Below are positions 19,512 to 29,660 of a stretch of 64,000 bases of DNA, one piece after another. Both the position numbers and the translations under genes were made by a program. Where the stretch lies: the NCBI RefSeq assembly GCF_038595065.1, contig NZ_CP152003.1:2770001-2834000 (forward strand). The letters are read 5' to 3'. The notes under the pieces are model-generated. The model was not told the origin of the DNA and did not search any database. It was given only the letters and a program-made list of their open reading frames with translations. Position 1 is the stretch's first letter, and each line of letters opens with the position of its first letter. Source of the stretch: Sutcliffiella sp. FSL R7-0096 (GTDB taxonomy: Bacteria > Bacillota > Bacilli > Bacillales > Bacillaceae_I).

Positions 19512-20397
19512 CTTTGTTCACCTTCTCCTTCAGGTTCTTCGTAGGCATCCTGATCGCATTTTCCAACGTCGGGACCTGTTCAAGAATTGCCATCCCAATT
19601 TTGAGGTCCTGTTCTTGTGGTAAAAGGAATACCCCTACACGTCCATCATCAAGATCCCTTTTTGCCAACGGAACGAGAGCGGGAGTCCCGGAGTCACGAT
19701 ATACACCTAAAGCAGTCGACATGTCATGAAGGATTGCTTGTCTCTGGCCCAAGTTGGCAATCGTTGTCCTCGCATTGAAATTCTTAGGCTTTAAAACAAA
19801 GCCCATCCCATACTTCAATACCTCTTTCTGGCGTTCAGGCAACCCTATATTCATGATGTAGATATTATCTACATACAACCCCGCTCCTTCAAAATGAGGT
19901 TTTACATATTCAATATCCACAATATCTTTCAATTGTCCACCAGTCATCAGCTTATGGGAAAGTAAAGCGGCTGATACTCCAACAACCAACCCCACCCATA
20001 CGTTTGCAGCAAGGTAGGCAAGAGTAGCCAAAAAAGCCGTAATCATGACTAAATAATTTCTTCCCTCGAATGCAATGGCAATTCCCTCAATATAGGTGTT
20101 CCCCCTTGGCACCAATTCATAGGCATCCAATTCGGTAAGCGTGTTTCTTTCCATATTCCGAACATCTCGAAATTGGGAGGCTGCCAGAGCCAAAAAGGTA
20201 ATTGCTGCAAATTCTTGTTCCATTATAGCAGGAACTGCGATTGTCCCAAGCCCCGAAGCTATAAAGGCAAGCGATAGATGAATGATTTTCCCGTGTAAAT
20301 AAGTAGGATATTGCCGATAATCAGTCACTAGCATATACATTCTTGTCGCAAGTCCTATTACAACTCCGAAAAGGATCGGATATGTATATTCGTTCAT
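19501..20397 (-). CDS. yphB: YIEGIA family membrane protein
   Basis: 298 residues. It contains the name-giving TYIEGIAIAFEGRNY near residue 101. Hydrophobic helices lie at about 7-25, 38-75, 115-145, followed by a soluble C-terminal half. Found between der and yphA in Bacilli, where B. subtilis has yphB; that assignment is by position. The family is restricted to spore formers and linked to the spore envelope. It overlaps yphA by 4 bases. Confidence 0.8.
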   Translation of the reverse strand: MNEYTYPILFGVVIGLATRMYMLVTDYRQYPTYLHGKIIHLSLAFIASGLGTIAVPAIMEQEFAAITFLALAASQFRDVRNMERNTLTELDAYELVPRGNTYIEGIAIAFEGRNYLVMITAFLATLAYLAANVWVGLVVGVSAALLSHKLMTGGQLKDIVDIEYVKPHFEGAGLYVDNIYIMNIGLPERQKEVLKYGMGFVLKPKNFNARTTIANLGQRQAILHDMSTALGVYRDSGTPALVPLAKRDLDDGRVGVFLLPQEQDLKIGMAILEQVPTLENAIRMPTKNLKEKVNKDGS

Positions 20398-20999
20398 CCT
20401 TGTCTCTCCCTTACACGTTTTTGTATGACCGAATCTAGGTAGACTGTGACCGTTTCAAACATCATCCATGTGCCAAGACCGGCAGACGTTAAGAAAAGCA
20501 CAGCCAAGAATTCAAAAGAACCTATAACAGAATAGGAAAAAATACTTTTTAAAACTATGCTGTTCAATATTTCCCCCTGCAACACGCCTGTAAGCATAAA
20601 GACAAACCTTTCCCACTTCGTTTTGAACAGTAGTAAGGATAAGTATAGAAGAATAAAAGAAAGCATCCATGTTCTGTCAATAATAATCCAAACCGGATCG
20701 TATATTTCAAATATGACGAAGCATACGTATGCCAATGACAAAGTACAGATGGAAAAATAGTGTAGGAAATACTTCTGTTTCATCGTTTTTGTCAATAAAA
20801 TGAAGGCAGTAAAAATGAGAATAATAAATGCTACACTCACCCTAAAATCAAAGATATTTAAGTAAGTAGTGGACCCAGCCATCACCAACAGCAACAATAA
20901 AGACAGGAATGTCCGAACCGTTGATTTCGGGAAGAAAAATGTTATGATGATCCAACCTATCCAACCAAGAAAATAAAAATATAAGCCTGCCGTTTCCAT
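20394..20999 (-). CDS. yphA: YphA-like integral membrane protein
   Basis: 201 residues, mostly hydrophobic with about six membrane helices (for example residues 8-20, 26-44, 52-66, 78-96, 108-122). IFEIYDPVWIIIDRTWMLSFILL is like the conserved YDPVW segment of YphA. Placed as in B. subtilis, 4-base overlap with the YIEGIA gene. Function unknown. Confidence 0.78.
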   Translation of the reverse strand: METAGLYFYFLGWIGWIIITFFFPKSTVRTFLSLLLLLVMAGSTTYLNIFDFRVSVAFIILIFTAFILLTKTMKQKYFLHYFSICTLSLAYVCFVIFEIYDPVWIIIDRTWMLSFILLYLSLLLFKTKWERFVFMLTGVLQGEILNSIVLKSIFSYSVIGSFEFLAVLFLTSAGLGTWMMFETVTVYLDSVIQKRVRERQG

Positions 21000-21124
21000 T
21001 TCCCCATCCCTCCTTTCACCAAATCATTATGCCTAAAAAGAAGGAATACTAATCATGTTTGACAGTATGTTTTAGTTGAAAAAGAGAATAATAATCCTCA
21101 AATTAACCGAAAAGAGGTGATCAT

Positions 21125-21256
21125 ATGGGAAAAGATAGACAAGAAAGAAAACTCAAAGCCCAAAAGAGAACGGAGTCGGATCGAGATCAATCTCTAAAGT
21201 ACCCTGGAGCAACAAGTCTGGAAGGTCCAGATGAAGCGCGCGAAAGAAATAAATAA
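21125..21256 (+). CDS. ypzI: YpzI family small protein
   Basis: 43 residues, highly charged: MGKDRQERKLKAQKRTESDR... ending LEGPDEARERNK, no hydrophobic segment. AGAGGTGA lies 5 bases before the ATG, a strong site that supports a real gene, and a terminator follows. Small proteins of this type, found divergent from yphA, are called YpzI. Function unknown. Confidence 0.8.
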   Translation: MGKDRQERKLKAQKRTESDRDQSLKYPGATSLEGPDEARERNK

Positions 21257-21281
21257 AGAATTTTATCTGGTTAAAAACAAT

Positions 21282-21332
21282 AAAAAACATCGCCTCCAAT
21301 CCTTTTCACCAGGATAAGACGATGTTTTTTTC
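21282..21332 (+). terminator. ypzI terminator
   Basis: AAAAAACATCG (21282-21292) pairs with CGATGTTTTTT (21320-21330), inner TCC/GGA stem, U run at the end. 25 bp beyond the ypzI stop. Confidence 0.85.
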
Positions 21333-21343
21333 ATTTATTTCTA

Positions 21344-21650
21344 AAGCTCTGATACAGTATAACTGTTGATTTTTGCAGCAACATAGCTGTTAATTGGAGC
21401 AATAGGCGCAGACTCCTGAGGGAGATAGCGTTTAGGGGAGACCCCGCAGGCGCAAGCAAGGCCTCTGAAAAACCTAATAACTTATCTTTTTTATAGTTTC
21501 TAGCTGTTGATTGGAGCAATAGGCGAAGACTCCTGCGGGGGGGATAGTGACCATCTTGAGACTCCGCAGGGCGTAGCCTGAGGAGGCTCAAGGTCGCCCC
21601 GCGGAAAGCGAAGCCCAGTGCGGAAATCAACAGCGGTGTGTAACAGAGTT
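21344..21650 (-). repeat. GC-rich Bacillus-type repeat, two nested copies
   Basis: The ypzI-fni gap (617 bp) has no gene. Two GC-rich copies in tandem: a truncated one (about 21385-21470) and a full one (21502-21634), both opening with AGCTGTTrATTGGAGCAATA and containing GACTCCTG and CCGCAGG. The full copy ends GGAAATCAACAGC. The whole is framed by AGCTCTGATACAG (21344) and TAACAGAGTT (21641-21650), an outer inverted repeat. Minus-strand ORFs through it are artefacts. Confidence 0.75.
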
Positions 21651-21660
21651 ATTTCTAAAA

Positions 21661-21871
21661 GGCTCTTTTCGTAACTTTTTTGCTTTTTCGTATGGATACA
21701 TCAACCGTTATTTCCCTTACTGTCGTGCTCTTTTCCCTGCCGTACTTAAGAAACTACTTGCACCTTAAAGAGTATGAAAGCAGTGAAAAGTCCAATTGCC
21801 GACTTTTCTCGTAAAAAGTCCAATTGCCGACTTTTTACAAGTAAATAGCAACATTCTCTGAGAAAAGAGCC
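21661..21871 (-). mobile_element. MITE-like element, copy 3, with perfect 8-bp target duplication
   Basis: 211 bp, inverted relative to copies 1 and 2. Ends GGCTCTTTTCGTAACTTTTT and, reversed, GGCTCTTTTCTCAGAGAATG followed by GTTGCT. The AAAAAGTC palindrome is duplicated inside (two similar 26-28 bp blocks around 21785-21830), making this copy longer. Flanks TTCTAAAA at 21653-21660 and 21872-21879 are identical; the right one contains the TAG of fni. Confidence 0.85.
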
Positions 21872-21873
21872 TT

Positions 21874-22932
<1,059 letters not shown>

Positions 22933-22990
22933 TTATCACCTAGACATAATTATTTTGACTGCTTTTATGATAAATATTTTCCTCAAAACC

Positions 22991-23124
22991 GCTGTTGGTT
23001 TATGCACTGGGCTTCGCTTTCCGAGGGGGCGGCCTTGAGCCTCCTCAGTCTACGCCCTGCAGGGTCACAACATTGTCGCTACTTCCCCCACTGGAGTCTT
23101 CGCCCTGTGCTAAAAATCAACAGC
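22991..23124 (+). repeat. GC-rich Bacillus-type repeat, single copy
   Basis: Lies between ypfD and fni. Begins GCTGTTGGTTTATGCACTGG and ends AAAATCAACAGC, which form an inverted pair. The core has GCTTCGCTTTCCGAGGGGGC and CCACTGGAGTCTTCGCC, matching in opposite orientation the copy at 21502-21634. Confidence 0.75.
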
Positions 23125-23166
23125 TAAATAGCATTACATCTATTTATATATTTCATTTAACATTTA

Positions 23167-24312
23167 TTATTTCTTCAACTTGCTGAGTTTATCCCCAATC
23201 ATTTCTCCTAATTGGAATCCGCCGGACTCCTCAGCTTGATTGTATTGGCTATAGTCCTCTTCTTCTTCAGGCTCTTCCAATTCACGGATACTTAAGGAGA
23301 TTCTTTGGTCAGTTTCGTTGACATCCAAAACTTTCACTTGGACTTTGTCACCTTCTGTCAACACTTCATGAGGAGTGCCGATATGCTTGTTGGAGATTTG
23401 GGAAATATGAACTAACCCTTCCACTCCAGGCAATACTTCGACGAAAGCTCCGAAAGATACTAAGCGTTTTACAACACCTTCTGTTACGCTGCCAGCAGAT
23501 AGCTTTTCTGATACTTGTGCCCACGGCCCAGGTAATGTCTCTTTAATGGATAGAGAGATTCTTTCATTGTCACGGTCGACGGAAAGGACTTTCACATTTA
23601 CTTTCTGGCCCTCTGTCACTACATCGGACGGCTTGCCTACATGCTCGTAGGATAGCTGGGAAATGTGGACCAATCCATCCACACCGCCGATATCGACGAA
23701 TGCACCAAAATCAGTGATGCGTTGTACAGTTCCTTCAAGTACTTGACCAGTTTCAATGGTATCAAGCAACTGGTGTTTTTTATTCTGCATCTCTTCCTCT
23801 ACCACTGCACGGTGTGAAAGAATGACACGGTTTTTCTCTTTCTCAAGCTCTACCACTTTAAATGTTAATGTCTTTCCTTTGTAATCAGAGAAATCATCCA
23901 CAAAGTAGTTTTCGACTAAGGATGCGGGAACAAAACCACGTACTCCAAGATCTACCACAAGTCCGCCCTTTACGACATCCTTGATTTCCGCCTCGAATAC
24001 TTCCTTAGATTCGAATTTCTTTTGTAAATCTTCCCATGCTAGATCTGCGTCTACCGCTTTTTTGGATAAGACAAGTAATTCTTCTTCTACTTTCGTCACT
24101 TTTAATTGAAGTTCCTGACCTTCTGCCACCACATCTGTTGCTTTTTCTACGTGAAGGCTGGAAAGTTCGCTTATCGGAATGATTCCATCTAACTTACTAC
24201 CCTCAATTGATACGAGGACCTGCTTTTCTTCTACTTTAGTAACTGTTCCAGTTACTTTGTTGCCAACCTCTAAATTGTTAACTTCTACTTGATTCATGTC
24301 TTCCACCATCAT
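23167..24312 (-). CDS. ypfD: ribosomal protein S1 homologue YpfD
   Basis: RNA-binding protein with four S1 domains (about residues 17-85, 105-170, 190-258 and 275-345), shorter than the six-domain S1 of enterobacteria and typical for Bacillus. Repeats such as [19 protein letters not shown] and [20 protein letters not shown] mark domains 3 and 4. C-terminal tail ends [18 protein letters not shown] chose ATG at 24312 (GGAGGAGG upstream); ATG at 24327 overlaps that site. The 5' leader has a hairpin (24375-24405). Confidence 0.95.
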   Translation of the reverse strand: MMVEDMNQVEVNNLEVGNKVTGTVTKVEEKQVLVSIEGSKLDGIIPISELSSLHVEKATDVVAEGQELQLKVTKVEEELLVLSKKAVDADLAWEDLQKKFESKEVFEAEIKDVVKGGLVVDLGVRGFVPASLVENYFVDDFSDYKGKTLTFKVVELEKEKNRVILSHRAVVEEEMQNKKHQLLDTIETGQVLEGTVQRITDFGAFVDIGGVDGLVHISQLSYEHVGKPSDVVTEGQKVNVKVLSVDRDNERISLSIKETLPGPWAQVSEKLSAGSVTEGVVKRLVSFGAFVEVLPGVEGLVHISQISNKHIGTPHEVLTEGDKVQVKVLDVNETDQRISLSIRELEEPEEEEDYSQYNQAEESGGFQLGEMIGDKLSKLKK

Positions 24313-24374
24313 TATTACCTCCTCCATACAAACCAGCTAATCCATTATTTATGTAAGTAACGGTAGACGTTACG

Positions 24375-24405
24375 TAAGTATGCAGGCTAAAGCCTAAACA
24401 TACGT
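24375..24405 (-). promoter_or_regulatory. hairpin in the ypfD leader
   Basis: In the 274-bp gap before ypfD, minus-strand CATAC/GTATG-type arms (24399-24403 and 24378-24382) enclose GGCT-TT-AGCC (24391-24394 and 24385-24388), about 65 bp upstream of the start. It has no U run, so it is more likely a leader structure than a terminator. Function is a guess. Confidence 0.4.
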
Positions 24406-24601
24406 ACTTAACAAAAGTTGCATTTGTTTCGTGTAATAATTCATAAATTAACGGATGTTAACTTACTTGATTGTTGGACAGATCAATTAGAACTGCCGAG
24501 TTATAATATACAGGAATACTACTAAACAAAATCCTACAAATTTAGCTTCCTTCTACTAACTTCTAATAAATAGTACATTTTGTCAAGTCAAAACTCTTAA
24601 A

Positions 24602-25183
24602 CTATCTGTTTTTTTCGATAAGTTCGCGAATGGAATTCATTACCAGCAACGTTGCTTCTTCAGCAGATATTTTTTCCGTGCGTGGCTGGGTAAAATCAAT
24701 TGGTTTTCCATATACCACTTTTAATGGTTGGAATTTCTTATATGGTCCAATTATCGCACAAGGAACGACTGCAGCATCGGAACGGAGAGCAAAAAATCCC
24801 GCTCCAGCCAACCCTTTACCAAGTTCTCCAGTTTTACTTCTGGTCCCTTCAGGAAATAGCCCGAGCACATGGCCTTCCTTTAACACTTTTAGTGCTTTCC
24901 GTAATGCTTCCCTGTCACTCATTCCCCTTTTTACAGGAAACGCATGAATTTTGGGTAGGATGGATTTAAGGATAGGCACGTGAAAAATCTCCTCTTTTGC
25001 CATAAAACGGACTGTCCTTGGCGAGGTAATTCCCACAACGGGAGGATCCAAGTTATCGATATGGTTCGAGCATATCAAAACTGGCCCTTCTTTAGGAATG
25101 TTCTCGATACCGATTACTTTAATGCGAAACAAAGGCTTAAGCACTACTGAGACAATGAATTTAGCGAATGAGTATAAAGTCAT
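24602..25183 (-). CDS. plsC: 1-acyl-sn-glycerol-3-phosphate acyltransferase
   Basis: Second acylation of phosphatidic acid synthesis at the membrane. 193 residues. Acyltransferase block [10 protein letters not shown] gives the catalytic H41-x4-D46, block [18 protein letters not shown] binds the phosphate, and [11 protein letters not shown] is block IV. The start overlaps the cmk stop in ATGA (4 bases). Confidence 0.92.
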   Translation of the reverse strand: MTLYSFAKFIVSVVLKPLFRIKVIGIENIPKEGPVLICSNHIDNLDPPVVGITSPRTVRFMAKEEIFHVPILKSILPKIHAFPVKRGMSDREALRKALKVLKEGHVLGLFPEGTRSKTGELGKGLAGAGFFALRSDAAVVPCAIIGPYKKFQPLKVVYGKPIDFTQPRTEKISAEEATLLVMNSIRELIEKNR

Positions 25184-25872
25184 GGACGCCCTGCCCTTTC
25201 TGTTTCTAAAACAACCAACTCCATAATTTTACCTACCACTTGATCAATGGATAATGAGGTGGTATCTATCTCTTTTGCATCGTCTGCTTTTTGTAGAGGG
25301 GCAATTTCCCGCTCGGAGTCAAGTTTGTCCCGTCTAGCAATTTCTTGTTTTAGTTTCTCCAAATCCGAATCAAAACCTTTTGAAAGGTTTTCCGCATGTC
25401 TTCTATGCGCTCTTTCGTCGACGGAGGCAAGAAGGAACACCTTCACTTCGGCATCAGGTAGCACGTGCGTACCGATGTCTCTCCCGTCCATCACGACTCC
25501 GCCACGCTTGGCAAGAACTCGTTGTCTTGCTACCATTTCCTCACGGACGCATTTATGTTTTGCAACGATGGATACATTGTTTGTCACATCATGCGTGCGA
25601 ATTTGCTCTGTTACATCTTCATCATTTATGTACACGTGTTGTGTTTTATTGTTTGTGGCACGCAAATCTATTTCCATCTTTTCTACCAATTCCTGCAATG
25701 ACTTTTCATCTTCCAAGTTGACATCATGTCTGATAGCTTGAAAAGTTATTGCTCTGTACATTGCCCCTGTATCAATATATAAATATCCTAATTTGTCTGC
25801 GACGATTTTTGCTACTGTACTTTTTCCTGCCGCTGCAGGCCCGTCGATTGCCACTGATAATTTTTGTTTCAT
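25180..25872 (-). CDS. cmk: cytidylate kinase
   Basis: Phosphorylates CMP and dCMP. 230 residues from the ATG at 25872 (AGGAGG at 4 bases; an in-frame GTG at 25890 overlaps that site). P-loop [13 protein letters not shown], then [30 protein letters not shown] and [10 protein letters not shown] are the NMP-kinase motifs. Translationally coupled to plsC. Confidence 0.97.
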   Translation of the reverse strand: MKQKLSVAIDGPAAAGKSTVAKIVADKLGYLYIDTGAMYRAITFQAIRHDVNLEDEKSLQELVEKMEIDLRATNNKTQHVYINDEDVTEQIRTHDVTNNVSIVAKHKCVREEMVARQRVLAKRGGVVMDGRDIGTHVLPDAEVKVFLLASVDERAHRRHAENLSKGFDSDLEKLKQEIARRDKLDSEREIAPLQKADDAKEIDTTSLSIDQVVGKIMELVVLETERAGRP

Positions 25873-25967
25873 AGTTCCTCCTGAATTCACTTTTAATCTT
25901 TTTTACATGAAAAAAGCAGGGTATCCCTGCATTTCCCCTGTTTTCATCCATCTATATTTTATCATAA

Positions 25968-26150
25968 TCATCTACTTTGGTCGAATGTTTCTATATGTTC
26001 CATAATTTTCATACCGCCAACTCCCTCATATTGAATTACCTTGCTTAAAAAAGGAGCAGCACCGGTGTAGAGAAGCAAACCTTGAGCACATATCATACAG
26101 ATTAACTGTATGACTATCAACTTAATGATAATTTTTTCCACTCTTTTCAT
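25968..26150 (-). CDS. ypfB: small membrane protein YpfB-like
   Basis: 60 residues from ATG at 26150. One hydrophobic helix (about 8-32, IIIKLIVIQLICMICAQGLLLY) after a basic N-terminus. Size and position between motI and cmk match B. subtilis ypfB (DUF5359). Function unknown. Confidence 0.7.
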   Translation of the reverse strand: MKRVEKIIIKLIVIQLICMICAQGLLLYTGAAPFLSKVIQYEGVGGMKIMEHIETFDQSR

Positions 26151-26217
26151 ATAACCTTCACCCATTCATCCTCTTTGTCGTTACTCATAGTATGGATGAT
26201 TTTGGAAGGTTTTATGC

Positions 26218-26871
26218 TTAAATAAGAGTCTTTCTTAATAACAATTGCTGTTCAAAGCAATACTTTATTATAATCTGCCTTTCTACTTCCTTAATGGGAT
26301 CAAATTGCAGGGAGGCCCTCATTCTGTTCCTATCGACTTCCACTAATCTAATCACTTTGCTTTTCAGCTTTAAATAGTGAGTTTCTCCATTATTAAGATG
26401 AAGAACAAATGTTGTCAGTACATGCTCCTTTTCAGGCAATGTGGCATGTTCAGGCAATAAGACTGCCGCCCCTCCTGCACTGATATCATGAGTGACGGTT
26501 ATAAAAGGGTCGAAATCGACGGATAACGGATGGACTGCCACATCTATATTGCTTTCTACCCTGACATACTGTCGACGTTGTATCTTGGCAACTTGATCAT
26601 AACCGGGGAAGGATAACTGCATCATGGGTATTGCCTGTTTGATCCTGCCCAAAACCTCACTCTCGAATGTATAGGCAACACCTTCTTCTGTTACATAGGA
26701 AATAAGTAATTGTGTTCCGTTCAAAATATATGTAGTTCTGCCATTTGCGTAATGAGACGGATAATCCACATAGAATTCTTTATCTTTCACTTCCTGTACT
26801 TTGCATCTATATTTTTCCACTTTATCATCATTTCGCACTTGCAGAGTTAATACGACCCCTGGCTTTAACAA
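26218..26871 (-). CDS. motI: c-di-GMP-binding PilZ protein (flagellar brake)
   Basis: 217 residues with an N-terminal YcgR-like domain and a C-terminal PilZ domain. The c-di-GMP signature is intact: RRQYVRV (RxxxR) near residue 101 and DISAGGAAVLLP (DxSxxG) near 130. The B. subtilis orthologue MotI/YpfA (DgrA) disengages the flagellar motor when c-di-GMP is high. Start is TTG at 26871 behind AAGGGGG at 7 bases. Confidence 0.9.
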   Translation of the reverse strand: MLKPGVVLTLQVRNDDKVEKYRCKVQEVKDKEFYVDYPSHYANGRTTYILNGTQLLISYVTEEGVAYTFESEVLGRIKQAIPMMQLSFPGYDQVAKIQRRQYVRVESNIDVAVHPLSVDFDPFITVTHDISAGGAAVLLPEHATLPEKEHVLTTFVLHLNNGETHYLKLKSKVIRLVEVDRNRMRASLQFDPIKEVERQIIIKYCFEQQLLLRKTLI

Positions 26872-26945
26872 AACATTGCCCCCTTAACACCCCGTTGTTT
26901 CTTTTCCTTGCTAATTTTTTCTATTTATTCCTATTAAACCATTTT

Positions 26946-26980
26946 ACGAAAAAAAGGAAAAGCCAATTTCGACTTTTCCT
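26946..26980 (-). terminator. ypeB terminator
   Basis: AGGAAAAG (26980-26973, minus) pairs with CTTTTCCT (26962-26955) over a 10-base loop, followed by TTTTTTCG. It ends sleB-ypeB. Confidence 0.85.
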
Positions 26981-27058
26981 CTAAAGTAAATACCTTTAAA
27001 TTCAATTTATTGCAGGTTTTGTTAGTATTTGTTTCAGGTGCTACGATTAAGGTCATTT

Positions 27059-28399
27059 TTACAGGTCATATAGTAATTCTGGGTTTTTTAGTTTTTCTAC
27101 TTTTTCTTCACGGCCATCGTTTGCATTGATAAAGATTTGGTATGTGTCATTGTCTATGGTTCCCAAAAACTCATAGCATAGGACTTCTTCCCCGATATCA
27201 TTATTGATGATGGCCAAATAGTCTTCCATGATCATCACTTTGTCATTTATTTTATCTGTTGCTTCCTGAACCGAAATACCCGGTTCTGGAATTTCACGCA
27301 AATGGTGTGACATCAAATAATCCTTTGCAGAGAAACCAACGATTTCTCCCGTATCCAGACTCACTTTCATCTTGATGGCATCAGGATAAACTCTCACCCC
27401 ATCCACATTGGATACGAATGTGAAAATTCCAAGTTTATTGTATTCCACACTTTCATATAAATCCAGTGTATCGAATTTATTCTGTTTCAAGAAGTTTCTA
27501 GCCTTTTGAGTCGCTTCATTTAGACTTATGTTTTTCTTTTCAGGCTTTTTATCCTGAACCAGATAAATAGGGATTCCACCTTTTTTCGCAATATCCATAT
27601 AGGTGTCCTGCTGGCTTTTATCCACTATCTTCAAACTATAGAATCCAAATTCGGACCCTTCACCGTTCTCCGTGATGATAATTTCTTCATTGCCTTCTAG
27701 TTCTAAGTATTTGTCCGCAATTTTCTTAGCATCTTCTTCTGTAATGGTTTTACCGGAAAGTTTGCTAAAGTTCTTATCCTTCTGGTTCATGGAGGTGAAG
27801 GTCGGTCCAAATTCGGCTTCGTCATACCCTTCTACATTCTTCTCCACTGTTTTGAATCCATCGATAATGGTGTTATCTTGTGGTTGATCTTTCGCTGACA
27901 AAGCGAGCTCCACATCCATCCAACGCAAATTATTGCTCATAACCATGCTTTGGACTCTTCTTAATTCCTGCCTGATTTCATCGGACTTTTGGTACAGTGC
28001 TTGAAGTGTTCCATATTCCTCATCAGATAATGGATTTTTATCTAAGTCCCTTACCGCTACTTGATAGGTATAATCACCTGTATTTGTCAAAAACTCTTCA
28101 GTCTTATTAAAAGGAAGGAGTGTCAATGGCAACTGCCCGACATCATTCTGGGCTTCTGAGGTAATCCTCCATACTTCAGCAAAGGATGGGGATAACTGTT
28201 CTCTGGAACTCATTGCCAAAGTCGTTCCTATCTTATCATGTAGCAGGTCCACGTGGTACACCAGGTCATGGAAAGCACGTTGATAGTTATTTTCCGCATT
28301 AATGAGGACTGCGTTTTTATCTTGATGCTCTTGATAACCCCAATACCCTGTTCCTGCTACCGCAATTGCTAAAACAGCGATAATTACAAGTCTCAACAT
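27059..28399 (-). CDS. ypeB: germination protein YpeB
   Basis: 446 residues. One N-terminal membrane anchor (about 4-22), a helical region, then three PepSY-type repeats such as ITEEDAKKIADKYLEL, LNEATQKARNFLKQN and SVQEATDKINDKV. Together with SleB it degrades spore cortex on germination; each stabilises the other in dormant spores. It begins 18 bases after sleB and is in the same forespore operon. Confidence 0.94.
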   Translation of the reverse strand: MLRLVIIAVLAIAVAGTGYWGYQEHQDKNAVLINAENNYQRAFHDLVYHVDLLHDKIGTTLAMSSREQLSPSFAEVWRITSEAQNDVGQLPLTLLPFNKTEEFLTNTGDYTYQVAVRDLDKNPLSDEEYGTLQALYQKSDEIRQELRRVQSMVMSNNLRWMDVELALSAKDQPQDNTIIDGFKTVEKNVEGYDEAEFGPTFTSMNQKDKNFSKLSGKTITEEDAKKIADKYLELEGNEEIIITENGEGSEFGFYSLKIVDKSQQDTYMDIAKKGGIPIYLVQDKKPEKKNISLNEATQKARNFLKQNKFDTLDLYESVEYNKLGIFTFVSNVDGVRVYPDAIKMKVSLDTGEIVGFSAKDYLMSHHLREIPEPGISVQEATDKINDKVMIMEDYLAIINNDIGEEVLCYEFLGTIDNDTYQIFINANDGREEKVEKLKNPELLYDL

Positions 28400-28417
28400 A
28401 ATTTTTCACCCTCTTCA

Positions 28418-29485
28418 TTAGTCACAGAAAATGTGTTTTCCTATTCTTTTAATTTGGGGACGTCCCCATATCCAGCCGCTTGTCGCTGTGTCAGGATTAA
28501 AATAATAAGTCGCGCCTTCAGATGGATCCATACCATTGATCGCGTCAACTACCGCTCTCTTTGCCGTATCATTCGGTGTCAACCAGATCTGACCGTCTGC
28601 CACAGCTGTAAATGCAAGTGGTTCGAATATTACGCCAGATACAGTATTCGGGAATGTAGGGGAATTGATTCGGTTCAAAATAACCGCAGCTACTGCAATC
28701 TGACCCTCGTAAGGTTCTCCACGAGCTTCTCCGTATACCGCGTTTGCCATCAACTGAATATCATTGTCCGAGAAGCCTCCCGGCATATTGGTCGCACTCT
28801 GGGCTTCCCCTTCTTCCTCGGCAGGCTGATCTTCAGGTGCCTGTTCTTCTTGAGGAGCCGGCGCTTGTTCCTGCTCAGGAGCAGGTTGCTCTTGTTGTGG
28901 CGCTGGTTGTTCTTGCTCTGGAGCAGGCTGCTGTTCTGGAGCAGGTGGTTCTTGTCCTGGAGCAGGCTGTTGCTCTGGTGCTGGTTTGCCAGTACCTTTT
29001 TGCGGTGCCGCTTCTGGTTTTTGATATTGTGTTTTTTGTTTCTGCCATTGATTGGTTGCTCCAGTTTTCGCTTTTTCTATTGTTGCGGGAGAAGGTTCAA
29101 CTTGATACTTAAGCTCCATCCCACCGTAATGTGTAAAGCGTTTACCGGAATTAATTTGTTGATGAACCCAATCTTTATAGAATTTAGTTGATTTATTCAG
29201 CATTTCTTTGGTTTTTGGACCAACAAGCCCATCTACATCATCGAGACCAAATTCCTGTTGAAAATTCTTTACTGCCCAATACGTCGACCAACCATAAACA
29301 CCATCAATACTTGCATGGTAGTAGCCATTATACTGGAGCCGGGCTTGCAGTTCGACAACATCATTCCCTGTGGCACCCTTCTGGATGATCTGCTCCGAAA
29401 AGGCATCTACAGAGGTTTGATTTATCGAAAATAACATACATGTGCTAAAAAGGAACATACATGAAATTAATAGTAACCGTTTCAC
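28418..29485 (-). CDS. sleB: spore cortex-lytic enzyme SleB
   Basis: 355 residues, longer than the roughly 305 of B. subtilis. Signal peptide (1-29), a peptidoglycan-binding domain (GATGNDVVELQARLQYNGYY, 40-95), a Pro/Gln/Glu-rich linker from about 150 to 233 with repeated PAPEQ, and a C-terminal SleB/CwlJ hydrolase domain (NDIQLMANAVYGEARGEPYEGQIAVAAV) whose Glu in GEARGE is the catalytic residue of lytic transglycosylases of this group. Start is GTG behind AAAGGAGG. Co-transcribed with ypeB. Confidence 0.95.
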   Translation of the reverse strand: MKRLLLISCMFLFSTCMLFSINQTSVDAFSEQIIQKGATGNDVVELQARLQYNGYYHASIDGVYGWSTYWAVKNFQQEFGLDDVDGLVGPKTKEMLNKSTKFYKDWVHQQINSGKRFTHYGGMELKYQVEPSPATIEKAKTGATNQWQKQKTQYQKPEAAPQKGTGKPAPEQQPAPGQEPPAPEQQPAPEQEQPAPQQEQPAPEQEQAPAPQEEQAPEDQPAEEEGEAQSATNMPGGFSDNDIQLMANAVYGEARGEPYEGQIAVAAVILNRINSPTFPNTVSGVIFEPLAFTAVADGQIWLTPNDTAKRAVVDAINGMDPSEGATYYFNPDTATSGWIWGRPQIKRIGKHIFCD

Positions 29486-29613
29486 CTTACATTTCCTCCT
29501 TTGACTTCTTTAAACAATTGTTACAATGTATTTTCCGTAGATAATGGTATTTTATACAGATTCATTTGGAGAAAAGAGGTATTCCATAAAATGGATGATT
29601 CAATAAATGAAAA

Positions 29614-29660
29614 TAAGCCCGCAAAAAAAGTTTCCTTAGACAACTTTTTTTTGCGGGCTA
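29614..29660 (-). terminator. prsW terminator overlapping its stop codon
   Basis: AGCCCGCAAAAAAAAGTTG pairs with AACTTTTTTTGCGGGCT on the minus strand, followed by TATTTTC. The left arm is the last codons of prsW and the loop holds its TAA. Confidence 0.85.

Noticed and set aside
21331-21630. Minus-strand frame of 99 codons, and a similar plus-strand one at 22891-23127
   Set aside because: Both lie in GC-rich repeats and read typical repeat-derived peptides (ALGFAFRG).
28433-29191. 252-codon plus-strand frame opposite sleB
   Set aside because: Antisense shadow of the repetitive Pro/Gln/Glu linker; sleB is well supported.
29486-29580. Sigma-G promoter of sleB
   Set aside because: Expected from the family, but no -35/-10 pair with correct spacing could be found by eye.
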